NCBI GenBank assembly: GCA_949927585.1
Contig: CATLFA010000004.1
Coordinates: 1 to 64,000, forward strand
DNA from: an uncultured Clostridiaceae bacterium
Lineage (GTDB): Bacteria > Bacillota > Clostridia > TANB77 > CAG-508
Length of the DNA stretch: 64,000 nt
Direction: 5' to 3'
This document shows positions 12,194-20,817 of this stretch, piece after piece. Each line of letters opens with the position of its first letter. The stretch's first letter is position 1. The notes under the pieces were generated by a model. The model saw only the letters and a list, made by a program, of their open reading frames with translations. It did no database searches and was not told the DNA's origin. The position numbers and the translations under genes are program-made.

Positions 12194-12751
12194 TTGAAAG
12201 AGGGTATTTATATGTTCATATATAATATAAAATTAAGTGGTACTAAAATGTTTAAATTTATATTTGTAATAATTATTACTTTTGTAATTTTACTGTGTGG
12301 TGTTGTTGGTTATAAACTTTATAAAGCTAGTGTTAAAGTTAATGATGATATAAGTTGCAATGGAGTAACTGAACTTACAAATAAAAATTACTCTACAATT
12401 TTAAAAACTGTTCATGAAAATATTGATTCTTATGTTGGACAAAAAATTAAATTTTCTGGTTTTGTATATAGAGTTTATGACTTAGAAAAAGAACAATTTG
12501 TTTTAGGTAGAAATATGATTATTTCTTCTGATTTTCAAACTGTTGTAGTTGGTTTTTTATGTCATTATAAAGAAGCCGAGACATTACGTGATAATGTATG
12601 GGTTGAGATAGAAGGTACTATTACTAAAGGAACTTATCATGGAGATATGCCTATACTTGAAATAAATTCTTTAAATAAAATTGAAAAGCCTAATGATGAA
12701 TATGTATATCCTCCAGATGAAGATTATATTCCTACTTCTGTAATTTTATAG
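12194..12751 (+). CDS. membrane-anchored protein with OB-fold-like C-terminal domain (DUF1980/TIGR03943-like)
   Basis: One TM plus YVGQKIKFSGFVYR... VEIEGTITKG. Confidence 0.55.
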   Translation: MKEGIYMFIYNIKLSGTKMFKFIFVIIITFVILLCGVVGYKLYKASVKVNDDISCNGVTELTNKNYSTILKTVHENIDSYVGQKIKFSGFVYRVYDLEKEQFVLGRNMIISSDFQTVVVGFLCHYKEAETLRDNVWVEIEGTITKGTYHGDMPILEINSLNKIEKPNDEYVYPPDEDYIPTSVIL

Positions 12752-12764
12752 TTTTAATATAAAA

Positions 12765-12803
12765 ATAAAGAAACAGCCATTATAGCTGTTTCTTTATTTT
12801 TAT
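12765..12803. terminator. bidirectional stem-loop terminator
   Basis: aaataaagaaacagccattatagctgtttctttattttta. Confidence 0.7.
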
Positions 12804-12986
12804 CTAACTGAGTGTAATTACAAAATCGCCATTTTCGTATACTCCAGATGCAGAGTTCTTTTGTGCCATGAAGTACAGAATTGCCATATTGGAATATCCC
12901 GCTTCCTCCAGTACTGTTACTCTGTTCCGTTTTCCAACCAAGTCGGTTTGTGACAATGTGTTGCTTCTAACTTTGATCATAAGCAA
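12804..12986 (-). CDS. small accessory protein with in-frame CGG (12927-12929)
   Basis: 60 aa MLMIKVRSNTLSQTDLVGKRNRVTVLEEAGYSNMAILYFM... Confidence 0.5.
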   Translation of the reverse strand: MLMIKVRSNTLSQTDLVGKRNRVTVLEEAGYSNMAILYFMAQKNSASGVYENGDFVITLS

Positions 12987-13076
12987 TACCTCCGTAGAAT
13001 TTGTTTATTTTTGACATATAACTATAATAACATAATATGAACTAAATTGCAAGCTTTTTTAAAAATTATGTTAATT

Positions 13077-14174
13077 TTATTCTCTTTCGAAAATTGCTTT
13101 TGCAACTCCCTTATCTATCATCGCACTAAAAATATTCTTCAATATAATTAATATAACTGGCCCAAATAGTAATCCTAAAACACCTATTATTCTAAAACCT
13201 GTATACATTGCTATTAATGTAAAAATTGGATGTATCCCAATTTGCCCTGCTACAATACGTGGTTCCATAAATTGTCTTACCATACACATAACTATTAATA
13301 GAACTATAAGCGATATTCCTAATGTCAAATCTCCATTAAATCCTGCTATAACAGCCCATGGTACCATAACAGCTGCTGAGCCAAAAATTGGTAGTGCATC
13401 AACAAAAGCTATTCCTAGAGCTGCTAATAATGGAAATCCTACATTTAAACCTGCTATTTTAAAAATATATAGGCCTATTAAGCATATAAAAAATGAAATA
13501 AAAATAAGTATTACTTGTGCTTTTAAAAGTGCACCTAAAGAACTTGAAACTTCTCTTACAAATTTTGATATTCTTTTTACCCAAGTTTTAGGAAAGTGAT
13601 GTTCTAGTTGGTCTAACATATATATTTTATCTGTACATATAAAATATAAAGATAATATTGTAATAACTACATATATTATTATTGTTGGTATAGAAGTAAT
13701 AACTTCTAATAAATTTGTAAGTACTCCTTTTGCCCAATTAGTTACTCCATTTAATATATCAATTGCTGAATTTTGTATAATATTCATTATTTCTCCTGAT
13801 AAATGTAATTTACTTAAATCTATCTGTGATATTAGCGTTTCAAATCTATTTGAAATAACTTCAAAGTATCCATTTAATCCATTAAGTAGATTATATGATT
13901 CTGTGGTAAGTGACACTATTCCCCATATTAATAATCCAATTATTATGGATAGAGAAACAACAAATACTATAATTGCACTCGTTTTTCTTTTTAAGTTTAA
14001 TCTCCTCATAAAAAATCTAATAACTGGCTCTAATATGAGTGATAATACAAAAGCAATCAAAAATGGCATATAAAAAACAGCAAATTTGAATGCTAAATAT
14101 ATACCTAAAATACTTAAAATAAAAACTAAAAGTTTTTTAAAGACTTTTGACCAATAATTCATATCTATTACCAT
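13077..14174 (-). CDS. AI-2E-type transporter / YtvI-like sporulation membrane protein
   Basis: 365 aa polytopic, GIHPIFTLIAMYTGFRIIGVLGLLFGPV. Confidence 0.8.
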   Translation of the reverse strand: MVIDMNYWSKVFKKLLVFILSILGIYLAFKFAVFYMPFLIAFVLSLILEPVIRFFMRRLNLKRKTSAIIVFVVSLSIIIGLLIWGIVSLTTESYNLLNGLNGYFEVISNRFETLISQIDLSKLHLSGEIMNIIQNSAIDILNGVTNWAKGVLTNLLEVITSIPTIIIYVVITILSLYFICTDKIYMLDQLEHHFPKTWVKRISKFVREVSSSLGALLKAQVILIFISFFICLIGLYIFKIAGLNVGFPLLAALGIAFVDALPIFGSAAVMVPWAVIAGFNGDLTLGISLIVLLIVMCMVRQFMEPRIVAGQIGIHPIFTLIAMYTGFRIIGVLGLLFGPVILIILKNIFSAMIDKGVAKAIFERE

Positions 14175-14379
14175 AGTAATCTCCTATACATACTTTTATA
14201 TAATTGTATGTAGGTTGTCCTAAAATTATACGTATAAATATAAGGATTTGATTGTAGGAACAGGCCTTGTGTCTGCCCATTATTTAAACAAATTGCTAAA
14301 TTTTAATAGTTGTGTATTATTTTTAAAAATCGGGTGGACGCAATGTCCACCCATACATTAAATTTACATTTTGATTTAT

Positions 14380-14832
14380 CTATTCAGCATTTTTGTCATT
14401 ACATTTACATATTGTTTCTAAAGTATTTGAAACGCTTTCATTACTTACATTATTATTTTTAGCCAAATCACCTAATGTTATTATTCCTATTATTTTATTT
14501 TGTTCATTTACTACTGGAAGTCTTCTTATTTGATATTTACACATTAAATCTTCTGCTTCTTTTATATCTGCATCTGAACTGCAGCAACAAACCTTACAAG
14601 TCATTATATCACTTACTTGTGTATTTTTAGCATCTTTATCACATGCTATACTTCTCAATATAACATCTCTATCTGTAACTAAACCTACTACATTTTGCAT
14701 AGTATCACATACTGGCACGCAACCTACGTGATTACTGCACATTATTTTTGCACAATCTTGAACTGTGCTATCAGGTGTAACACAGCAAACATCATTACAC
14801 ATACAATCTTTTACTTTCATTATTAATACCAC
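14380..14832 (-). CDS. CBS-domain protein
   Basis: Two CBS repeats, VGLVTDRDVILR, IGIITLGDLAKN; unusually Cys-rich. Confidence 0.9.
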   Translation of the reverse strand: MVLIMKVKDCMCNDVCCVTPDSTVQDCAKIMCSNHVGCVPVCDTMQNVVGLVTDRDVILRSIACDKDAKNTQVSDIMTCKVCCCSSDADIKEAEDLMCKYQIRRLPVVNEQNKIIGIITLGDLAKNNNVSNESVSNTLETICKCNDKNAE

Positions 14833-15024
14833 CTTTCAAAAAAATTACATTAAAATAAATTTTAATAATATTATTTTGTCCGTTTTGATATTTAATATGT
14901 GTGTAATTTATTTCATTGACACTTTTTGCCGATTTTAGAAAAATTTAGAAAAAATTTGCAGTTAATAGACTTTAATTCTAAAGTAGCGCGAAGGAAGTAA
15001 TATATTTTATTTTTGTAATGAAGA

Positions 15025-15546
15025 CTATCTTAAATTTATTATATCCTCATCATTTTTTATGTTTTCACCTAAAAATATATAGCAATTGTTGTCTTGTTTC
15101 ATTGCTTCTAGTGCTATTTCTTTGTCTTCTCTTAATGTAGTACTTGCATATTTTACTATAATTCCCTTATTTTTCACAGCTTCTAATACAACATCTCTAT
15201 CATCTCTCATATTTGGATGTGAAAAATATAGTATTTGACCACTCTTTTTAAGTCCAGCTATCAAAAGTTCTTTATCTAGTAACAAATTTTCTCCTACATA
15301 ACAATAAGTCCATCCAAGTTTACTTACAGATTCATATACTATTTCTCTATCGTCTTTTAACTTACTACTTGCAAATTCTAAAGCTTCTCCATTATTTTTA
15401 ACTGCTTCAAATACTATTTCTCTATCATTTCTTAATTCTTCGCTTGCAAACTCTAATAACTTTCCGTTTTCTTTTACTGTTTTTAATACATATTCTCTAT
15501 TATTTGAATTATTTTTTATATTCGTTATTTCTATTGGCTCTGGCAT
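15025..15546 (-). CDS. DUF4116-repeat protein
   Basis: Tandem repeats L.-DREIV-EAVK--G--L-FAS--L. Confidence 0.7.
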   Translation of the reverse strand: MPEPIEITNIKNNSNNREYVLKTVKENGKLLEFASEELRNDREIVFEAVKNNGEALEFASSKLKDDREIVYESVSKLGWTYCYVGENLLLDKELLIAGLKKSGQILYFSHPNMRDDRDVVLEAVKNKGIIVKYASTTLREDKEIALEAMKQDNNCYIFLGENIKNDEDIINLR

Positions 15547-15660
15547 TTTATTACTCCTTTTTATTGTACTTATTTTATAATTTTAATTTATATTCATATA
15601 TTTCTTAGTATGAATTTTAACTCTTTTTTAAATTTTTAGCAATATTTTTTAGTAAAAGTG

Positions 15661-15689
15661 TTGACATTAACATAATTTCATGTTATAAA
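15661..15689 (+). promoter_or_regulatory. sigma-A-type promoter for the tRNA-like pair
   Basis: TTGACA - 17 bp - TATAAA, about 20 bp upstream of the first tRNA-like gene. Confidence 0.75.
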
Positions 15690-15709
15690 TAGGTTATCCG
15701 AAATTTTTA

Positions 15710-15783
15710 GGCTCAGTAGCTTAGTTGGTTAAAGCACTCGGTAGTCAGCCGAGCATTCGTGGGTTCGAGTCCCATCTGGGTCG
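15710..15783 (+). tRNA. tRNA-like gene, Asp-type anticodon GTC but A in place of U33
   Basis: Cloverleaf GGCTCAG/CTGGGTC acceptor, GCTT/AAGC D stem, CTCGG-TAGTCAG-CCGAG anticodon arm, GTGGG-TTCGAGT-CCCAT T arm, discriminator G; no encoded CCA. Confidence 0.75.
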
Positions 15784-15809
15784 TTATAACGTAAATTTAC
15801 GTTTATTTT

Positions 15810-15884
15810 AGGGCAATAGCGTAATATGGAAACGCACTACTCCCACAAGTGTAGAGAGCGGAAGTTCGAGTCTTCCTTGCCCTA
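15810..15884 (+). tRNA. tRNA-like gene with enlarged or irregular anticodon loop (CTAC-TCCCACAAGT-GTAG)
   Basis: AGGGCAA/TTGCCCT acceptor, GCGT/ACGC D stem, GGAAG-TTCGAGT-CTTCC T arm, discriminator A; anticodon stem only 4 bp with an 8 or 10 nt loop. Confidence 0.65.
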
Positions 15885-15930
15885 TTAGGAATTACCCTTT
15901 GATGGTAATTCCGTATGACTGGTGTCTGGT

Positions 15931-15975
15931 CAAAAAAAGAGCCAAAGTAATTTTTTATTACTTGGCTCTTTTTTT
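15931..15975 (+). terminator. terminator after the tRNA-like pair
   Basis: aaaaaaagagccaaagtaattttttattacttggctctttttttag. Confidence 0.8.
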
Positions 15976-16024
15976 AGATTTGTTTAATATAATTAGTAAA
16001 ATCTATATAATATATTTTGTAACT

Positions 16025-16640
16025 TTAGAATTTAAAATAATCTTCATAGTCTCTAGGTTGTGGTCTTGGAGGCATTCCTGGTCCTCCGTGGGAATGGTGG
16101 TCTTCCATGTCCTGGAAATGGTGGCCTTGGTCTTGGTGGTCTATGTGGAAATCCTCCTCCTAATATTCTATTTAGTATTAATATCCTTATCAAATCTCTT
16201 AATAAAGGATTATTTGGTCTTCTTTGTCTATTTTCTACCTCATTTACTTGTCTTGTCATTTGTTCAGCATTATTCGTGATATTATTAACTTGACTTACTT
16301 TTGCATTAGTAGTTCTATTTTGTTGTACTTCTTTCTGTACAATATTATTATCTATGTTAATTTTTAAGTAAATTTCATTATTTATATCTATTTTTTGATA
16401 TACTTCTTCTACCATATTTTCTATTACTTCTTTTGTAATAGGTGTATTACTTCTTTCACACACTTCACATACCACTGGATTTATTTTTTTATAAATTTCA
16501 GGATACATGCTTTCTAATTCACTATTATTTTGATAACTTACAGTATAATCTCTATTTTCAATAACATAATTATCATATGTAGCTCCTACTGGGTATCCAA
16601 GAACACTTCTCATATAATCTTCATAATTTTGATAATACAT
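16025..16640 (-). CDS. spore-coat-like Pro/Gly-rich protein, +1 shift at CGG 16086-16088
   Basis: MYYQNYEDYMRSVLGYPVG...; frame 0 ends PPFPRRTRNASKTTT*, skipping C gives PPFPGGPGMPPRPQPRDYEDYFKF*. Confidence 0.75.
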
Positions 16641-16723
16641 AGTTTTCCTCCTTTTACTTTTATGTATTATCGTATTCATTTGCTTTTAATTTTGTGCATA
16701 TACACTTTTATATTTATTTTATA

Positions 16724-18125
16724 TTATAATTCATTAACAAATTCTTTAAATTTATTTCCTCTTTCTGCAAAGTTTTTGAAAGCATCAAAACTTGCACTTG
16801 CTGGTGAAAGTAAAACTATATCTCCTGGCTTTGCTTTTTTATTTGCTAATTTTACAGCTTCTCCGCATATTTTCTACATAGCATATTTCTACTTTTTCTC
16901 CACCTACTGCTCTTCTTGTTGCTTCTTCTATTTTTGTTGCTGTTGGCCCTGTTAATATTAATATTTGTACTTTATTTGCTATTGTTTCTCCAACTTCTTT
17001 ATAGTCTAAGCCTTTATCTGAGCCACCAGCTAGTAATATGATGTTTTCATCAAATGCATTTAGTCCTGCTATTGTACTTGCTGGGCTTGTTCCTATTGAA
17101 TCATTATACCATTTAACACCATTTTTTTCTCTTACAAATTCTAACCTATGTTCTACTCCATTAAATTCTTTTATAACTTGAATTGCTGTTTCTAAACTTA
17201 CTAATGAACTTGTTGCCGCTAATGCTGTACATATATTTTCGTAGTTATGAATTCCTCTTAATTTTATTTCTTCTTTTTTTATTAAGTGTCTTCTAACTCC
17301 ATCTTCACAATATTTTATCATTCCATCATTATTGTCATATATAAATCCATCTTCTAATTTTTCTTTGCTACTAAAGTATATTACTTTTCCATTTGCTTCT
17401 TTTGAAAATTCACGAGTATATTCATTGTCATAGTTTAGTACAACAATTCCTTTTTCATTTTGATGTTTAAAAATATTTTTCTTTTCTTCTCTATATTCTT
17501 CATATGAGCTATGTACATTTAAGTGGTCTGGAAATATATTTGTTACAACACTAATTTCAGGGCTAATATTCATATTAGTTAATTGAAAACTGCTCATTTC
17601 TAATACTATTATATCTTCTGGTCTCATATCCTTTATTTGTGTAAAAATTGGTTTTCCTATATTTCCACCCAAGAAACATTTATAACCTGCTTTTTTTATT
17701 ATTTCATATATAATTGATGTTGTAGTTGTTTTTCCTTCTGTTCCTGTTATTCCAATTACTTTACTTGGTGTTAATTTTAATACCATTTCAATTTCAGAAG
17801 TTACTAATGCTCCTCTTTCTGCTTCTGACTTTATTTCTTTTCTATATGGCATTACTATTGGTGAACGGAAAATAATGTCAAAACCTTTCAAATTTTGTAG
17901 GTTATTATCTCCTCCAAAATATTGTATGTCATATTTGTCTATCTTTTCTATTATATCTTTATCTAATTCTGCTTTTTCCTTATTATCAAAAACAGATATT
18001 TTACAAGCTAGATTATGAAAATAGTCTAGAAGTGGTAAATTACTTACCCCTAAACCTATAATTGCTATTTTCTTTCCACTAGCAAATTTATTAAATTGTT
18101 CTAATTTTTCATTTTTAAATTCCAT
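16724..18125 (-). CDS. murD: UDP-N-acetylmuramoylalanine--D-glutamate ligase, +1 shift at CGG 16863-16865
   Basis: [15 protein letters not shown]; after skipping [50 protein letters not shown]. Confidence 0.95.
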
Positions 18126-18242
18126 TTGTTTTCTCTCCTTTTTTATTATAAATTGGATGTAGAATGTCGAAATAGTAGTATTTATAACATATAGAGTAAT
18201 CTTTTCTATTGTTTTGTTTTCTTTTCAGGTACAAAATATTGT

Positions 18243-18914
18243 TTAAATTTCTTTTATGTATTCACATACTTTATTTGCTGATTCTAGTGCTGTTTTGCAT
18301 TCAGTAACATCAACTGTTATTGTATTTGCATATGTTTTATAAAATCCAGACTTTTCTTGTAATTCATCTCTTTTAGCAATATGTGTTTTTAGCTCTTCTA
18401 GGCTTACTTCATTGTTATACTGTTTTAACTTTCTTTTTGCTCTTTCTTCTAAAGAAGCAGTAATAAAAAAGTGATAATCTAAGTCTGGATATATTTGCAT
18501 AAGTGCTCTTCCTGACACTATTACATTATATTTTTCTTTTAAATTATTTATGATGTTTCTTGCAAAAATAAATAATTCTATGTTATTTGCTATGTTACTT
18601 GCAACTGATACTGCCATTGATGTTTCCTCATTTTGTAATTTTTTTTCTTCTATTTTCTGGTTTTCTACATATACTACTGTTTCACTATTTTCTAATTCTA
18701 TTTTTACGCCTAGATCTTTCATTACTTTTGTAATATCAATATTTTGTAATGTTTTAATATTTTTGTTTTTACTAATAAATGCATATACTATTCCTCTGTA
18801 CAAGTTTCCTCCATGTAAAATAACACTATTTGGAATTTTTGAAAGTAATTCCCTACATATAGAAGTTTTTCCACTTCCTACTAAGCCTTCTATTCCTATT
18901 ACTATATTTTCCAT
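18243..18914 (-). CDS. (d)CMP kinase-like P-loop kinase
   Basis: IGIEGLVGSGKTSICRELL; SGRALMQIYPDLDYHFFITASLEERAKRK. Confidence 0.75.
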   Translation of the reverse strand: MENIVIGIEGLVGSGKTSICRELLSKIPNSVILHGGNLYRGIVYAFISKNKNIKTLQNIDITKVMKDLGVKIELENSETVVYVENQKIEEKKLQNEETSMAVSVASNIANNIELFIFARNIINNLKEKYNVIVSGRALMQIYPDLDYHFFITASLEERAKRKLKQYNNEVSLEELKTHIAKRDELQEKSGFYKTYANTITVDVTECKTALESANKVCEYIKEI

Positions 18915-19097
18915 ATTATCATTCCTTTTTTATATTCTTATGAAAGTCATATGCGATAGCGATTACGTTTTCTAATAAGATTGTTATGGAAGAATTAGAT
19001 TTTCTTAGCTGGTTTTTGCCACTTAGAAAATATTATTCTTGCTTTTTTATTTATAAAGGCATTATAACATATTTTTTTAATTTGTAAAATAGATGGT

Positions 19098-19403
19098 TTA
19101 TATTTTAATTAAGTTTATGTAATTGGATTTTTGTGGGTATATATTTAAGATATTAATATTGTTATTATTTATAGAATATAAAATAACATATTTTGAAATA
19201 ATAATTTTTCTAATTTCTTTTTGATTAATTATTTTTATTACTTGATACATTCTAGGATATTCTTGTAGATATAAAATTTTCAAACGAAATTCTTTTTTTA
19301 TTCTTTGAGATAATGGAATTGAATAATTTGAAACATTTTCAATTATTTGATAAAAATCTTCTGAAAATGAAGGAGATATGATTAGTTTATTTTTAATAGG
19401 CAA
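19098..19403 (-). CDS. RelE/ParE-like toxin
   Basis: IISPSFSEDFYQIIENVSNY...LRILYLQEYPRMYQVI...EIRKIIISKYVILYSI. Confidence 0.7.
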   Translation of the reverse strand: MPIKNKLIISPSFSEDFYQIIENVSNYSIPLSQRIKKEFRLKILYLQEYPRMYQVIKIINQKEIRKIIISKYVILYSINNNNINILNIYPQKSNYINLIKI

Positions 19404-19623
19404 TTTTTATCTCCTCATTTTCAGTATTCTTATGTTCTTTTTCAATTCTTTCCATTAGCTCATCTAATTTTTTCATAAATACTTCTAATGGTATTCCTTC
19501 AATTTCACCTTTGTCTAATTTCTCAGCAAGTTCGGCAGCTTCCATTATTTTTCTTTCTTCATATTGTTTATATGGCATGATGTTACCATTTTCGTCTCTA
19601 AAATCATACATACTTGTAATCAT
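19393..19623 (-). CDS. putative antitoxin partner
   Basis: 76 aa acidic protein overlapping the toxin start by 11 bp. Confidence 0.6.
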   Translation of the reverse strand: MITSMYDFRDENGNIMPYKQYEERKIMEAAELAEKLDKGEIEGIPLEVFMKKLDELMERIEKEHKNTENEEIKIAY

Positions 19624-19783
19624 TTTTTTATATTCCTTTCTTTATTTTATATTATATATTTTAATATATAAATATATACTTGTCAAACAAATTTTTGCGA
19701 CAATTTTTGACATATTGTTTTTAGTATACATTTATAAATTTCAGGTCACAATATAAATATAATTAGAAAGGTGGTGCATTTTT

Positions 19784-19897
19784 ATGTCAGAAAAAAATAA
19801 TAAAAACAACAAAAAAAATAATAACAACCAAAAAAATAACCAAAATAATCAAAACAGAAATAACAATAACGAAAACAACAATAACAATTGTAGATAA
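19784..19897 (+). CDS. Asn-rich microprotein
   Basis: RBS aaaggtgg upstream; MSEKNNKNNKKNNNNQKNNQNNQNRNNNNENNNNNCR*; followed by a hairpin terminator. Confidence 0.6.
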   Translation: MSEKNNKNNKKNNNNQKNNQNNQNRNNNNENNNNNCR

Positions 19898-19900
19898 GAA

Positions 19901-19947
19901 AAATAGCACTCCCACAAATATAAAATTTGTAGGAGTGCTATTTTATA
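19901..19947. terminator. bidirectional hairpin terminator
   Basis: aaatagcactcccacaaatataaaatttgtaggagtgctatttta. Confidence 0.75.
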
Positions 19948-20254
19948 CTTCAAAAGCTGTTATAAAGCAATATACTGCTATCCAGAACTTATATGTAAAT
20001 GAAGAACGAACATATACTTCATAATTGGTAAGCCATCTGTGCTTATCCTCTGGAGTAATATAATTATATCTTGAATCTTCATATATTACATAACCAGAAG
20101 ATGAACTTTTTGAACATATTTCATGTGTTTTTGCTTTATGATTCTTTTCTAACCGTTTTAATACTTCTTTGCTAGTACCTCTTGCTAAAACTTTATCGGT
20201 ATTATCCAAAGGTAAGCCAAAGTTCTCAATATTTTTTAAGGTTACTTTAATCAT
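19943..20254 (-). CDS. small accessory protein with in-frame CGG (20153-20155)
   Basis: 103 aa ORF with RBS gggagg. Confidence 0.5.
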   Translation of the reverse strand: MIKVTLKNIENFGLPLDNTDKVLARGTSKEVLKRLEKNHKAKTHEICSKSSSSGYVIYEDSRYNYITPEDKHRWLTNYEVYVRSSFTYKFWIAVYCFITAFEV

Positions 20255-20330
20255 TCTCGTTCCTCCCTAATTCTTTTTCAAGTGAATTTTTAAATCTTCT
20301 TTTTTCATCTTTGACTCTTAAGAATATCAC
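20247..20330 (-). CDS. possible GTG-initiated microprotein overlapping its neighbours
   Basis: VIFLRVKDEKRRFKNSLEKELGRNEND*; GTGA overlap with the upstream ORF stop, and TAA overlaps the ATG of the next ORF. Confidence 0.35.
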   Translation of the reverse strand: MIFLRVKDEKRRFKNSLEKELGRNEND

Positions 20331-20383
20331 CTTAATATTGCCTTTCTCCGCTTATTTTTTGTTTCGTTTGAAAAATCTTTCAT
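20327..20383 (-). CDS. possible leader peptide with in-frame CGG (20348-20350)
   Basis: Strong SD aaggagg; MKDFSNETKNKRRKAILR*. Confidence 0.4.
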   Translation of the reverse strand: MKDFSNETKNKRRKAILR

Positions 20384-20817
20384 ATACAAAACCCTCCTTT
20401 ATATATTTACTTTTTTAAGTTACTTGCATTATATTATCACATTTTACATAATTTTGCAAGAGTAAAAGGGCATAATTCGGTATTCTTTTAAGTTTTCTTT
20501 ACCGATTAAGCCCCTATAATTTTTATTATTTATGTTTTGTATTTGTTTTAGTTTTCTATCTTGTTTCCGCAATGGGGACAGTCCCTCTTGGGACATCTTC
20601 GATTACCCAAGGGGGTGCTTTTAGTTTCTTTACTTCTTGTTCTTTTCTACCCTTTGTACTTTCTTTGCTTGGTTTCCGATTGGGTACATTTGTTATTTTT
20701 TCTACATTATTTTTATTTCGTATTATTTTTTATTTTCTGTCTTGTTTTAGTTGCCCAATCTAACTTTTTGGCACCCATTCAGGGACAGTCCCCATTGCTA
20801 CCCATTGCTACGTATTG

